Source of the DNA: Frankiales bacterium
GTDB lineage: Bacteria > Actinomycetota > Actinomycetes > Mycobacteriales > SCTD01
Direction: 5' to 3'
DNA: 47,155 bases
NCBI GenBank assembly: GCA_025966135.1
Contig: JAOPVP010000031.1
Coordinates: forward strand, 1 to 47,155
Made by a program: the position numbers and the translations under genes. A model generated the notes under the pieces. It worked only from the letters and a program-made list of their open reading frames with translations, ran no database searches and was not told the DNA's origin. Below are positions 7,694-16,241 of this stretch, piece after piece (within the stretch, counting starts at the first letter, position 1; each line of letters starts with the position of its first letter).

Positions 7694-8764
7694 TCAGCCG
7701 ACCCAGCGGCCGGCGGTGAAGGTCAGCACGGCCACAGCCATGAGGGGGGTGGCCAGCACGAGGTACGCGGTGTGCACCCACGGCCGCCGGCTGGCGAGCT
7801 CGGCCAGCAGCACCCACAGCGGGAACCACAGCAACGTCGCGCGGGCGACCGAGAGGTAGTAGGTCGACGTCGCGAGCGCCGCCACCGACAGCCCGACGTA
7901 GGTCGCCTCGCCCCACGACCGGCGGGCCAGCAGCACGAGCGTGACCAGCACCCCCACCAGCACCGCGATGATCTCGGCCCGGAACGACCAGTGGTACTCC
8001 GGTCCGAGCCCCGGGCTGCGCGATGCGTCCCAGGTCGCCTGTAGGGACCGCAGGGGCGCGGTCAGGTGCCGGCCCCAGCCGCCGGCCTGCGCGTGCTGCC
8101 ACCGCAGCCAGTCCCCGGTCAGGTGGTGCAGGTACGCCGCGTAGCCGAACAGGGCCAGGAAGGGCGCGGCCAGCCAAGGCGCCACCCGCCACTCACGTGA
8201 GGTGGTAAGGAACTCCACGATCAGCCCGATCGCGAGGAACGCCCCCGACACCCGGACCGTGCAGGCCCCGGCCACCAGCAGCGACGCGGCCGCCCAGTGC
8301 CCCTTGCGGGCGGCGAACCAGCCCGGCAGCGCGCAGGCCAGGAACAGCGCCTCGCTGTAGCCCGCAGCCAAGAACACCGCGTACGGCGACAGCACCAGGT
8401 ACAGCGCCGCCCGCGAGCCGTCAACGCCGTCGAGCTCCGCCAGCCGCGCGAGGAACACCACCGCGACCGCCCCCGCGACCAGCGACACCAGCAGACCCGC
8501 GGCCGTCCAGTCGGGCACCACCGTGTGCACCGCGCGCAGCACCAGCGGGAACCCGGGGAAGAACGCGGCGATGTCCTGGTCCGGGTAGTGCTGGGGGTAA
8601 CCGGTGTAGCCGAACTCCGCGACCTTGGCGAACAGCGTGACGTCCCAGCTGTCCCAGCCGTCGAGGAACCCCTGCGTCCTGTTGCCGAACACCTGCGCAG
8701 CCCCCGCCAGCACCAGCAGGGCAACCGCGACCCGGGTCGCGACCCAGGACCGCAGTGCGGTCAC
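7694..8764 (-). CDS. PIG-V-like GT-C membrane mannosyltransferase (putative)
   Basis: A polytopic membrane protein of about 356 residues with roughly 9-10 hydrophobic helices. The first extracytoplasmic loop carries GWDSWDVTLFAKVAEFGYTG and AAFFPGFPLVL. This resembles the WD...A..GY...FFP pattern of GPI mannosyltransferase 2 (PIG-V)-type enzymes, which use polyprenyl-phosphate mannose. In actinobacteria such proteins are thought to glycosylate lipids or proteins outside the membrane. I chose the GTG at 8764, 4 nt after the stop of the upstream gene, consistent with coupled translation; an in-frame GTG at 8791 and longer starts remain possible. It converges on the endonuclease gene with only 9 bp between them. 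Confidence 0.75.
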   Translation of the reverse strand: MTALRSWVATRVAVALLVLAGAAQVFGNRTQGFLDGWDSWDVTLFAKVAEFGYTGYPQHYPDQDIAAFFPGFPLVLRAVHTVVPDWTAAGLLVSLVAGAVAVVFLARLAELDGVDGSRAALYLVLSPYAVFLAAGYSEALFLACALPGWFAARKGHWAAASLLVAGACTVRVSGAFLAIGLIVEFLTTSREWRVAPWLAAPFLALFGYAAYLHHLTGDWLRWQHAQAGGWGRHLTAPLRSLQATWDASRSPGLGPEYHWSFRAEIIAVLVGVLVTLVLLARRSWGEATYVGLSVAALATSTYYLSVARATLLWFPLWVLLAELASRRPWVHTAYLVLATPLMAVAVLTFTAGRWVG

Positions 8765-8768
8765 GCGG

Positions 8769-10331
8769 TCACGCCAAGGCCACGGCGCGACGGTCCGGCG
8801 CACCGTCGAGCACGCCACCGGCCGGATCGTCGACACCGTCCCGCCGTACGACGTCATCGTCCGGCCGGAGGATGTCGCGGACGACGTAGGCAGCGAACCC
8901 GACCAGCAGCAGGTCACGGAGCAGGACCGCGGCGAAGAACCAACCGATGTCGATGCCCTGCCCCGGCTTGTCGTTGCTGACGAAGAAGTAGAACCGGGAC
9001 AGCAGCAGCACGGCCTCGGCCGCCTGCCAGGCCAGGAACGGCCGCCAGCGCGGGTGGGCGAGCACCGCGAGCGGCACGAGCCACAGCACGTACTGCGGGC
9101 TGTCGACCTTGTTGACGAGCAGGAAGCCGGTCACGGTGAGGAACAGCAGCTGCGGGACCCGCGGCCTGCGTGGTGCGATGAAGGTGAGCACGGCGATGCC
9201 GGCCATGACCAGCAGGACAAGGACGGCGACCAGGAGGTTCAGCTTCGTCGGCGGCGACGTCCCGTCGGTGACGAACCCGGCGATCGCGTTGCGGACGCCC
9301 TTCAAGCTGCCGTGGTCGGTGCGCAGGTGCTGGGCCTGCAGGTAGAGCGAGTCCCAGTCCGCGCCGCGCGTCTGGTTGAGCTCGAAGAAGCGGTAGACCG
9401 CGTTGGTCGCCTCCACCCCGTTCACCCGCTGATGCGGGGCGAGCGCCTTGAACAGCCCATCGGTGCCGATCCGGGACAGCGGTGCGTCGAGGACCTTGGT
9501 CTGCGCCCCGTTGACGTCGGCGAACGACGGCGCAGTCAGGTAGACGGGGGCGGAGACTCCTACCGCGACCAGGACGGTCATCGCCGCGGCAACCCCCCAG
9601 GCGCGCAGCTTCGCGGCGCGCAGGCACAGGAAGAGCAGCGGCAACAGGAACAGCACCGGGTAGAGCTTCGTCGCGGTCGCAAGGCCGAGCAGCACACCTG
9701 CCGCGGCGGGGCGGCGGCGCGCCCACGCGAGCAGGCCCAGGCCGGCCAGTGCCATGGCGATCAGGTCCCAATTGGTGGTGGCGTGCAGCAGCAGTGCCGG
9801 GGACAGCGCGAACAGCGCGGCATCCCACACCCGTCGACCGGCGAGCCTGGCGGTGGTGACCGTGACGACCAGCGCGCAGATCGTCACGAGCAACCAGGTG
9901 ATGTCGTAGAAGTGCCGGCCGCGGGCGTTAACCTCCGAGCCGTGGCTCGGGAGGGCGGCCGTCACGGCGCGCGTCATGAGCGAGGACAGCTCCATCACCC
10001 CGCCGATCACGACCGGGTACTCGACGGGGTGCTCGTAGTAGGGCAGCTGGCCCGAGGACAGGCCCTCGGCGGAGTAGAGCGCGACCACGTCGCTGTAGCA
10101 CGCGCGGGTGTACTGGTGCTCATGGACCCAGGTGCTGCCGTCGCGGCAGGGAGCCTTTTGCGCGAAGCCGAGCAGGCTGGTCAGCAGGGTGAGGGCGATG
10201 AGGACTCTCATGGGCGTCCAGAACCGCCGGTCGCCGATCCGGGCATGCCGGCCTGGGGGGCCGCCCACGGCCTCCACCGCCGCGGCCACGACGGGGTCGT
10301 CCGACGACGGGAGCACCAACACAGCTGTCAC
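8769..10331 (-). CDS. GT-C family membrane glycosyltransferase (DUF2029/GT87-like)
   Basis: A 520-residue polytopic protein with about 11-12 membrane helices. After a short cytoplasmic start, the first loop contains CYSDVVALYSAEGLSSGQLPYYEHPVEYPVV, the acidic and EYP pattern of GT87 alpha-mannosyltransferase-like proteins. These use polyprenyl-phosphate mannose and transfer sugars on the outer face. LGLATATKLYPVLFLLPLL is also typical of the family. The place between ponA and rpsF matches the Rv0051 membrane protein of Mycobacterium (established synteny). It starts at GTG 10331, 35 nt after ponA, and is followed 4 nt later by the PIG-V-like gene, so the three are probably one transcript. The acceptor is unknown. 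Confidence 0.85.
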   Translation of the reverse strand: MTAVLVLPSSDDPVVAAAVEAVGGPPGRHARIGDRRFWTPMRVLIALTLLTSLLGFAQKAPCRDGSTWVHEHQYTRACYSDVVALYSAEGLSSGQLPYYEHPVEYPVVIGGVMELSSLMTRAVTAALPSHGSEVNARGRHFYDITWLLVTICALVVTVTTARLAGRRVWDAALFALSPALLLHATTNWDLIAMALAGLGLLAWARRRPAAAGVLLGLATATKLYPVLFLLPLLFLCLRAAKLRAWGVAAAMTVLVAVGVSAPVYLTAPSFADVNGAQTKVLDAPLSRIGTDGLFKALAPHQRVNGVEATNAVYRFFELNQTRGADWDSLYLQAQHLRTDHGSLKGVRNAIAGFVTDGTSPPTKLNLLVAVLVLLVMAGIAVLTFIAPRRPRVPQLLFLTVTGFLLVNKVDSPQYVLWLVPLAVLAHPRWRPFLAWQAAEAVLLLSRFYFFVSNDKPGQGIDIGWFFAAVLLRDLLLVGFAAYVVRDILRPDDDVVRRDGVDDPAGGVLDGAPDRRAVALA

Positions 10332-10366
10332 GCCCGCGATGCTGCCAGATCCGGGCCGCTCGGCGA

Positions 10367-12418
10367 CTACGGACTCGCTCCCGTGACGGCCCCAGTCGTC
10401 GCCACGGGGCTCCCGGACGGCGACGCGGCAGGCGGCGGGCTCGTCGGCACGACCGGCGACAGCGAGGGGACAAGCGTCGGCGTCGGCGACCTTGTGATGG
10501 AGGGCTTCGGGCTCGGGGTGGTCGAGGGAGTCGCGGTCGGGCTGGGCGTCACCACGACGCCGACGTTGGCTCGCGCCGGGAACTGCTCGACCGGCTGGCC
10601 CTGCAACGCCGCGTCCATGAAGGACTTGAAGATCGAAGCCGGAACGGTGCCGCCGTACACCCCGCCGTTGATGCCCAGCACGCCCTGCAGCGGCCCGCCG
10701 TTGGCACGACCGACCCAGACGGCGGTCGCCAGCTGCGGGGTGAAGCCGGCGAACCAGGCGTTCGCGTTGGCGGTCGTGGTGCCGGTCTTGCCCGCGGTCG
10801 GTCGGCCGGTGAGCTGGGCGCGCGTCCCCGTGCCCGCGGTCACCACCTTCTGCATCGCGTACGTCGCGTCCGCGGCCGTCCCCGCGGAGAACGCCTGGGC
10901 GGTCTGGGGCTTGGCGGCGTAGACCTCGTTGCCGCCGTCCGTCACCTTCTGCACGAAGTAGGCCGTGGCCCGCTGGCCCTGCGCTGCGAAGGTCGCGTAG
11001 CCCGTGGCCTGGTCAATGACGTGGATCTCGTAGCCACCCGACCCCAGAGCGATCTGCGCCGTGGGCTGGTGCGTGCTGGAGTCGGCCAGCGGGTCCTTGG
11101 CGGGGATCCCCGCCGCGTGCGCCAGGTCGGCCACCCGCTGCGGACCGACCTGGCAGGCCAGCCGGTAGTACACGGTGTTGACGGAGTACTGCAGACCGGT
11201 GGCCAGGTCGGTCTGGCCGAGCCGCGGGTCGCCCGCATCGTTGTTGATGGTGCTGCCGCAGATCGTCTGCGGGGTCGAGCCGTCCAGCTTGGTGCCGAGC
11301 GAGGTCCCCTGCTCCAGCGCCGCCGCGAGCACGTAGGGCTTCATCGACGACCCGGGTTGCACGCCCCGGCCGTCACTGGCGTAGTCGAAGCCGCCCGGCT
11401 GCCGTCCTCCGTAGTAGGCGATGACCTTCCCGGTGCCGGGCTGGACGGAGACGAGCGCCGCAACCGGGGGGTTCTTGCCGGTCGGCTTCGGGACGGCGCT
11501 CTCGACCGCCTGCTGCGCCGCCGCCTGCGCCTTCCGGTCGATGGTCGTGTAGACCGTCAGGCCACCGGCGGTGATGCGCTCCTCGGGAAAACCGTGCCGC
11601 TGCAGCTCGGCGACGACCTGCGCCCGGATGAAGTCGAGGGAGCCCGGGAAGTTCGTGTTGTTGATGGGCCGCACGTGCGGGTACGTCAGCGCCGAGCGCT
11701 CGGCCTGCGTCAACCAGCCCTGCTTGACCATGCCGTCCAGAACGTAGGCCCCCCAGCGCTGCTTGGCGCCCGTGGGGTTCCTGGCCGGGTCGTAGCCGGA
11801 GGGGGAGTTGATGCTGGAGGCCAGCACAGCCGCCTGGGCCGTGTTGAGCTTCGCCGCGCTGGTGCCGAAGTAGGTCTCCGCGGCGGCCTCGATGCCATAG
11901 GCCCCGCGTCCGAAGTAGATGGTGTTGAGGTAGTCCTCGAGGATGGTGTTCTTGCTGACGGTCTGATCCATCTTCAGCGCGATGAACACCTCCTTGATCT
12001 TGCGGCTGTACGTGCGCTGCTGCGTGAGGAAGGCGTTCTTGGCGTACTGCTGGGTGATCGTCGACCCGCCCTGCGAGACGCCACCACCCTTCACGTTGGT
12101 GAACAACGCCCGCAGGATGCCCCTCGGGCTGATGCCCGGCTCGCTGTAGAAGCCCCTGTCCTCCGCGGCCAGCACTGCGTGTTGCGCCGGTACGGAGATC
12201 TTCGACAGCGGCACGATGATGCGGTTCTGACCGACTCTGCCGATCTCGCTGCCGTCCGCGTACAGGATGCGGGTCGCCTGTGCCGTGGCGATCTTGCTCG
12301 GGGTCGGCACGGTCGTGAGGGCGTACCCGATCCCCATGAACGCGATGAAAAGCAAGAACAAGGTCCCGAAGGCGACCGCGATCCGCTTCTTCCAGGACAG
12401 TGCGCGCAGCCAGTTCAC
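10367..12418 (-). CDS. ponA: Bifunctional class A penicillin-binding protein (PonA type)
   Basis: A 683-residue peptidoglycan synthase with one membrane anchor (residues 12-36). The GT51 glycosyltransferase has catalytic Glu86 in AAEDRGFYSEPG, followed by GGSTITQQYAKNAFL and KIKEVFIALK (Glu143). The transpeptidase has Ser357-xx-Lys360 (GSSMKP), Ser412-x-Asn414 (YSVN) and Lys544-Thr-Gly (AGKTGTT). A Pro/Ser/Thr-rich extracellular tail runs from about 621 to 683. In the GT51 motif EDxxFxxHxG the His is Glu, a variant I believe is common in actinobacterial PonA1. The start is GTG at 12418 (VNWLRALSWKK); an in-frame GTG 6 codons upstream is an alternative, and longer frames cross DUF5318. DUF5318 lies upstream and GT-C genes downstream. 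Confidence 0.95.
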   Translation of the reverse strand: MNWLRALSWKKRIAVAFGTLFLLFIAFMGIGYALTTVPTPSKIATAQATRILYADGSEIGRVGQNRIIVPLSKISVPAQHAVLAAEDRGFYSEPGISPRGILRALFTNVKGGGVSQGGSTITQQYAKNAFLTQQRTYSRKIKEVFIALKMDQTVSKNTILEDYLNTIYFGRGAYGIEAAAETYFGTSAAKLNTAQAAVLASSINSPSGYDPARNPTGAKQRWGAYVLDGMVKQGWLTQAERSALTYPHVRPINNTNFPGSLDFIRAQVVAELQRHGFPEERITAGGLTVYTTIDRKAQAAAQQAVESAVPKPTGKNPPVAALVSVQPGTGKVIAYYGGRQPGGFDYASDGRGVQPGSSMKPYVLAAALEQGTSLGTKLDGSTPQTICGSTINNDAGDPRLGQTDLATGLQYSVNTVYYRLACQVGPQRVADLAHAAGIPAKDPLADSSTHQPTAQIALGSGGYEIHVIDQATGYATFAAQGQRATAYFVQKVTDGGNEVYAAKPQTAQAFSAGTAADATYAMQKVVTAGTGTRAQLTGRPTAGKTGTTTANANAWFAGFTPQLATAVWVGRANGGPLQGVLGINGGVYGGTVPASIFKSFMDAALQGQPVEQFPARANVGVVVTPSPTATPSTTPSPKPSITRSPTPTLVPSLSPVVPTSPPPAASPSGSPVATTGAVTGASP

Positions 12419-12482
12419 CGCCTCATGCTGCCCTACCAACCTGCGGGACACGCACCGGTCATGATCACAGATCAGGCTCGGT

Positions 12483-12881
12483 TCAGGCTTCCCGCCTGCT
12501 GGTCCTCCGCGCGGGCGCCGTCCCAGGGGTGCCGGTCCGCCAGGTCCGGACCAGGTGGTTCCAGGCGCACCCCTGACAGACCTCCACCTGGTAGACCGCG
12601 AAGTCCGGCCGGTCCTTGGCGAGGGCGGAGACCTGTCCGCTGGTCCGCGCGGTGCCGTCGGCGTCCCCGAGCGCGTCGCCGTACACCCAGAGCACCTCGT
12701 CGAGCGGGAGCTTCCGACAGACCGGGCAGGTGCGGTCGGTCCGCACACCGAGCCGCTCCGCGGCCCGCTGCAGGTACGGCGACGCGTCGCACACCTCCAT
12801 GGCGCTCACGCGGCCGGCGTAGAGGTCGTGCAGGACCGCGCGCCGTTGCAGCGCGTGGTCCACGACGTCCCTGTTCCGCAC
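12483..12881 (-). CDS. DUF5318-like protein with two CxxC pairs
   Basis: A 132-residue cytoplasmic protein matching the small family found directly upstream of ponA1 in Mycobacterium (Rv0049-like). Two metal-binding pairs are seen, Cys52/Cys55 (TCPVCRKLPL) and Cys102/Cys105 (EVCQGCAWNHL), so a zinc ribbon is likely. Function is unknown; the fixed place next to ponA suggests a link to cell-wall synthesis or simple co-transcription. The start is GTG at 12881, with TACCGT 6 nt upstream on the minus strand and no Shine-Dalgarno, pointing to a leaderless mRNA. Confidence 0.85.
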   Translation of the reverse strand: MRNRDVVDHALQRRAVLHDLYAGRVSAMEVCDASPYLQRAAERLGVRTDRTCPVCRKLPLDEVLWVYGDALGDADGTARTSGQVSALAKDRPDFAVYQVEVCQGCAWNHLVRTWRTGTPGTAPARRTSRREA

Positions 12882-12887
12882 CGAACG

Positions 12888-12893
12888 ACGGTA
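12888..12893 (-). promoter_or_regulatory. -10 element for the leaderless DUF5318 start
   Basis: TACCGT on the minus strand, 6 nt before the GTG at 12881. Confidence 0.5.
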
Positions 12894-12982
12894 ACGCGAC
12901 CTGGCAGGCGGGCGCCCACCCGCCCAGGGGGCTGCTCACCCAGGGGATGTTGGGCCCAGCGACATGCCCGGTTCACCTCCTG

Positions 12983-13012
12983 TTGCACCGAACGGGATCC
13001 ATGACGTACGGT
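12983..13012 (+). promoter_or_regulatory. Probable padR-ino1 promoter
   Basis: TTGCAC (12983-12988) and TACGGT (13007-13012) are separated by 18 bp. The transcription start would fall near 13019, just before the palindrome at 13028-13048. Confidence 0.5.
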
Positions 13013-13027
13013 CTGCCCTGACGACGC

Positions 13028-13048
13028 GATGTATCGCACCGATACATC
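13028..13048. promoter_or_regulatory. Perfect 9-bp palindrome, likely PadR operator
   Basis: The arms GATGTATCG (13028-13036) and CGATACATC (13040-13048) flank CAC. PadR-family regulators bind AT-rich dyads with ATGT and ACAT half-sites; both are present here. The site lies between the probable promoter and the padR ribosome-binding site, a good position for autorepression that would also control ino1. Confidence 0.7.
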
Positions 13049-13078
13049 TGGAAGAGACATCCGCAGCGGAGGTAGGAC

Positions 13079-13648
13079 GTGCTCGAACTCGCCGTCCTCG
13101 GCCTGCTGCACGAGGCGCCCCTGCACGGCTACGAGCTGCGACAGCGGCTCAAGGCGACGCTCGGGGCCTTCCGCGCCTTCTCCTACGGCTCGCTCTACCC
13201 CACGCTCCGACGGATGAAAGACGCCGGGTGGATCGCGGAGGACGAGGGCGACGCCACGGTCGTCGCCGGCGCCCCCGCGCTGACCGGCCGTCGCGGGAAG
13301 GTCGTCTACAAGCTCACCGCCGAGGGCAAGGAGCGCTTCACCGAGCTCCTGGCCGAGGCGGGTCCTTCTTCCTGGGAGGACGAGACGTTCGGCGTGCACT
13401 TCGCGTTCTTCAGCAAGACCGACCCCGACGTCCGCGTGCGGATCCTCGAGGGTCGCCGGTCCCGGCTCGAGGAACGGCGGGAGGGCGCGCGATCCAGGCT
13501 CGCCCGCACCCGCGGGAGGCTCGACAGCTACACCCTCCAGCTGCAGGAGCACGGGTTGGACTCGGTCGACCGAGAGGTCAGATGGCTCACCGAGCTCATC
13601 GAGACCGAGCGCAAGAAGCGCCCCGACGCTCATACCGAACCCCGCTAG
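13079..13648 (+). CDS. PadR family transcriptional regulator
   Basis: A 189-residue regulator with an N-terminal PadR winged helix (residues 1-80: [23 protein letters not shown], then [19 protein letters not shown]) and a C-terminal helical domain (about 105-180) for dimerisation. The start is GTG at 13079 with GGAGGT at 13068-13073. It is followed after 44 nt by ino1, the same pairing as the padR-like gene near ino1 in Mycobacterium, so regulation of inositol synthesis is a reasonable inference. The ligand is unknown. A perfect palindrome stands 30 bp upstream of the start. Confidence 0.93.
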   Translation: MLELAVLGLLHEAPLHGYELRQRLKATLGAFRAFSYGSLYPTLRRMKDAGWIAEDEGDATVVAGAPALTGRRGKVVYKLTAEGKERFTELLAEAGPSSWEDETFGVHFAFFSKTDPDVRVRILEGRRSRLEERREGARSRLARTRGRLDSYTLQLQEHGLDSVDREVRWLTELIETERKKRPDAHTEPR

Positions 13649-13692
13649 ACACCGCCCGCAAGCCGCAAACCCCCCAAGAAGGAGACGCCCAA

Positions 13693-14811
13693 ATGGGTTC
13701 CGTCCGTGTAGCCATCGTTGGCGTCGGCAACTGCGCCGCGTCGCTCGTCCAGGGCGTCGAGTACTACCGCGACGCCGACCCCTCCGTGCGCGTGCCGGGG
13801 CTGATGCACGTTCAGCTCGGCGGCTACCACATCCGCGACATCGAGTTCGTTGCCGCGTTCGACGTGGACGCCAAGAAGGTCGGTCGTGACATCTCCGAAG
13901 CGATCTTCGCCTCCGAGAACAACACCATCAAGATCGCCGACGTGCCCCCGATGGACGTGACCGTCCAGCGCGGCACCACGCTCGACGGCCTCGGCAAGTA
14001 CTACCGCGAGACCATCGACGAGAGCGACGAGACTCCGGTCGACGTCGTCCAGGCACTCAAGGACGCCAAGGTCGACGTCCTGGTCTGCTACCTGCCCGTC
14101 GGTTCCGAGCAGGCCGCGAAGTTCTACGCGCAGTGCGCCATCGACGCCAAGGTCGCCTTCGTCAACGCGCTGCCTGTCTTCATCGCCGGCACCCCCGAGT
14201 GGGCCGAGAAGTTCCGCGCCGCGGGCGTCCCGATCGTCGGCGACGACATCAAGAGCCAGGTCGGTGCCACCATCACCCACCGCGTCATGGCGAAGCTGTT
14301 CGAGGACCGGGGCGTCATCCTGGACCGCACGTACCAGCTGAACGTCGGCGGCAACATGGACTTCAAGAACATGCTGGAGCGGGACCGTCTCGAGTCCAAG
14401 AAGATCTCGAAGACGCAGGCCGTCACGAGCAACCTCGAGCACGAGCTCGGCGCCCGCAACGTGCACATCGGCCCGTCCGACTACGTCCAGTGGCTCGACG
14501 ACCGCAAGTGGGCCTACGTCCGCCTCGAGGGCCGCGCGTTCGGGGACGTCCCGCTGAACCTCGAGTACAAGCTCGAGGTGTGGGACTCGCCCAACAGCGC
14601 CGGCGTCATCATCGACGCGCTCCGTTGCGCGAAGATCGCCATGGACCGCGGCGAGGGTGGTCCCGTGCACCCGGCCTCGACCTACTTCATGAAGTCCCCG
14701 CCGCGCCAGGTGCGCGACGACATCGCCGGCCCAGCCCTCGAGGCCTGGATCAACGGCGAAGACACCGGCGCCCACGCTGCAGCCGAGGCCCAGCACGCCA
14801 CGCGCGGCTGA
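13693..14811 (+). CDS. ino1: Inositol-3-phosphate synthase
   Basis: A 372-residue enzyme that converts glucose 6-phosphate to inositol 3-phosphate, the first step to phosphatidylinositol, mannosylated lipids and mycothiol. It has the NAD-binding start [18 protein letters not shown] and the conserved [26 protein letters not shown] and [18 protein letters not shown] segments of the short actinobacterial form. The start is the ATG at 13693 with AAGGAG 8 nt upstream. It is downstream of padR in the same transcript and is followed by a strong hairpin. Confidence 0.96.
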   Translation: MGSVRVAIVGVGNCAASLVQGVEYYRDADPSVRVPGLMHVQLGGYHIRDIEFVAAFDVDAKKVGRDISEAIFASENNTIKIADVPPMDVTVQRGTTLDGLGKYYRETIDESDETPVDVVQALKDAKVDVLVCYLPVGSEQAAKFYAQCAIDAKVAFVNALPVFIAGTPEWAEKFRAAGVPIVGDDIKSQVGATITHRVMAKLFEDRGVILDRTYQLNVGGNMDFKNMLERDRLESKKISKTQAVTSNLEHELGARNVHIGPSDYVQWLDDRKWAYVRLEGRAFGDVPLNLEYKLEVWDSPNSAGVIIDALRCAKIAMDRGEGGPVHPASTYFMKSPPRQVRDDIAGPALEAWINGEDTGAHAAAEAQHATRG

Positions 14812-14842
14812 GCACCGGTCCTCGCAGAGCAGTCCGACTGTG

Positions 14843-14878
14843 GGATGGCCCCGACCCCGCCCGGGGTCGGGGCCATCC
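14843..14878 (+). terminator. Rho-independent-type hairpin after ino1
   Basis: A perfect 16-bp GC-rich stem (14843-14858 with 14863-14878) with a 4-nt loop. It starts 32 nt after the ino1 stop and lacks a T-tract, as often in high-GC Gram-positives. Confidence 0.85.
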
Positions 14879-14906
14879 GCGCTCCCTCACCTCACCCGGC
14901 CCGACC

Positions 14907-14912
14907 TAGGGT
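14907..14912 (+). promoter_or_regulatory. -10 element for the MFS gene
   Basis: TAGGGT lies 6 nt before the ATG at 14919, a spacing expected for a leaderless transcript. The overlapping AGGG could instead serve as a weak Shine-Dalgarno. Confidence 0.4.
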
Positions 14913-14918
14913 GAGGTG

Positions 14919-16241
14919 ATGGAGCAGGCAAGGCGGCACGCCGTTCGGGAGCTGCTCGCCGACCCCGACTTCCGCCGGCTGTTCCAGGTCCGGTTGGCCG
15001 GACAGGCCGGGGACGGGTTGTTCCAGGGTGCGCTTTTCGGGGCGACGTTCTTCAACCCGCAGAAGGCCACCAGCGCGACCGAGGCTGCGGTCGCCTTCGC
15101 GACCCTGCTGCTGCCGTACTCCTTCGTCGGCCCCTTCGCAGGCGTCCTTCTCGACCGGTGGAGCCGTCAACGGGTGCTGGCGTTCAGCAACACCGCCCGC
15201 GCGGCCCTGCTGCTGCTGCTCGCCGCGAGCGTGGCCGTGAACGGCCCCACCAGCCCGCCCACCGTCGGGCTGGCGCTGCTCGTGGTCAGCCTGAACCGGT
15301 TCGTGCTCAGCGGGCTGTCGGCCGCGCTGCCACAGGTGGTCGAGGCCCGGCACCTGGTCACCGCCAACTCGTTCACCACCACGCTCGGGACCGGCGCGGC
15401 CACCGTCGGCGGTTTCACCAGCGTCGGGTTGCGCGACCTGTGGGGCAAGGGCGACACCGGTGCGGCCGAGATCGCCTGCGTCGCTGCGCTGGTCTACCTG
15501 ATCGCCGGTGGCCTGGCCAGCCGCATCGCGAGACGCAGGTTGGGGCCGACCGACGAAGTCGAACGGCAGCCGCTCTCCCACGCGGTCGCCACCGTCGTCG
15601 ACGGTCTGGTCGCCGGCGCCCGCCACGTGCACGCACGGGGCCAGGCCGCGCGCGCGCTCGTCGCCATCACCGCCCACCGGTTCTTCTCCGGTCTGCTGTT
15701 CGTCAGCACTCTGCTGCTCTACACCGCCCAGGGCTTCATCCACGAAGGCTTCGCGGGACTGGGACAGGTCCTCACCGCCACGGTGGCCGGAGGGGTGGTC
15801 GCCGCGCTGGTGACGCCTCGCATCACCCGTCGGGTCGGCACGCAGCGCTGGGTGGTTCTCGTGTTCGCGGGCGCGGCCGTCGTCACGGCCGCGCTCGTGA
15901 CGCCGTACACGCATGCGTCGCTGCTGGTCGCGGGGCTCGGTCTCGGGTTCGCCGCGCAGGCCTCGAAGATCTGCGTCGACACCCTCGTGCAGGAGTCGGT
16001 CGAAGACGCCTTCCGCGGCCGCGTCTTCTCGCTCTACGACACGCTGTTCAACGTCAGCTTCGTCGCGGCCGCCCTGGTGGCAGCGGTGGTGGTGCCGAAC
16101 AACGGCAAGAGCTACGCGGTCCTCGGGTTCATCGCCTGCGGGTACGCCGCGACCGCACTGCTGTACGGCGTCTTCGTGCGGCTCCGTGCCCCGTACGAAC
16201 CGCCGGAGCCGGTCATCGCTGCCGCTTCTAGCCGAGCTTGA
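14919..16241 (+). CDS. Major facilitator superfamily transporter
   Basis: A 440-residue membrane protein with about 12 helices. The N-terminal part has FRRLFQVRLAGQAGDGLFQGALFGATFF and the loop-2/3 motif GVLLDRWSRQRVL, typical of MFS drug/solute exporters of the DHA3-like type. The second half has SVEDAFRGRVFSLYDTLFNVSFVAAALVAA, also typical. A GTG immediately precedes the ATG at 14919 and either may be used. The substrate cannot be inferred. Its last 14 bp overlap the end of the convergent FecR-like gene. Confidence 0.88.
   Translation: MEQARRHAVRELLADPDFRRLFQVRLAGQAGDGLFQGALFGATFFNPQKATSATEAAVAFATLLLPYSFVGPFAGVLLDRWSRQRVLAFSNTARAALLLLLAASVAVNGPTSPPTVGLALLVVSLNRFVLSGLSAALPQVVEARHLVTANSFTTTLGTGAATVGGFTSVGLRDLWGKGDTGAAEIACVAALVYLIAGGLASRIARRRLGPTDEVERQPLSHAVATVVDGLVAGARHVHARGQAARALVAITAHRFFSGLLFVSTLLLYTAQGFIHEGFAGLGQVLTATVAGGVVAALVTPRITRRVGTQRWVVLVFAGAAVVTAALVTPYTHASLLVAGLGLGFAAQASKICVDTLVQESVEDAFRGRVFSLYDTLFNVSFVAAALVAAVVVPNNGKSYAVLGFIACGYAATALLYGVFVRLRAPYEPPEPVIAAASSRA

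Noticed and set aside
8189..8205. CACGTG-centred near-palindrome resembling a parS core
   Set aside because: It lacks the GTTTC/GAAAC flanks of parS and lies inside a coding region.
8625..10922. A 765-codon plus-strand open frame antisense to the GT-C genes and ponA
   Set aside because: No recognisable motifs; the opposite strand has strong families and normal starts.
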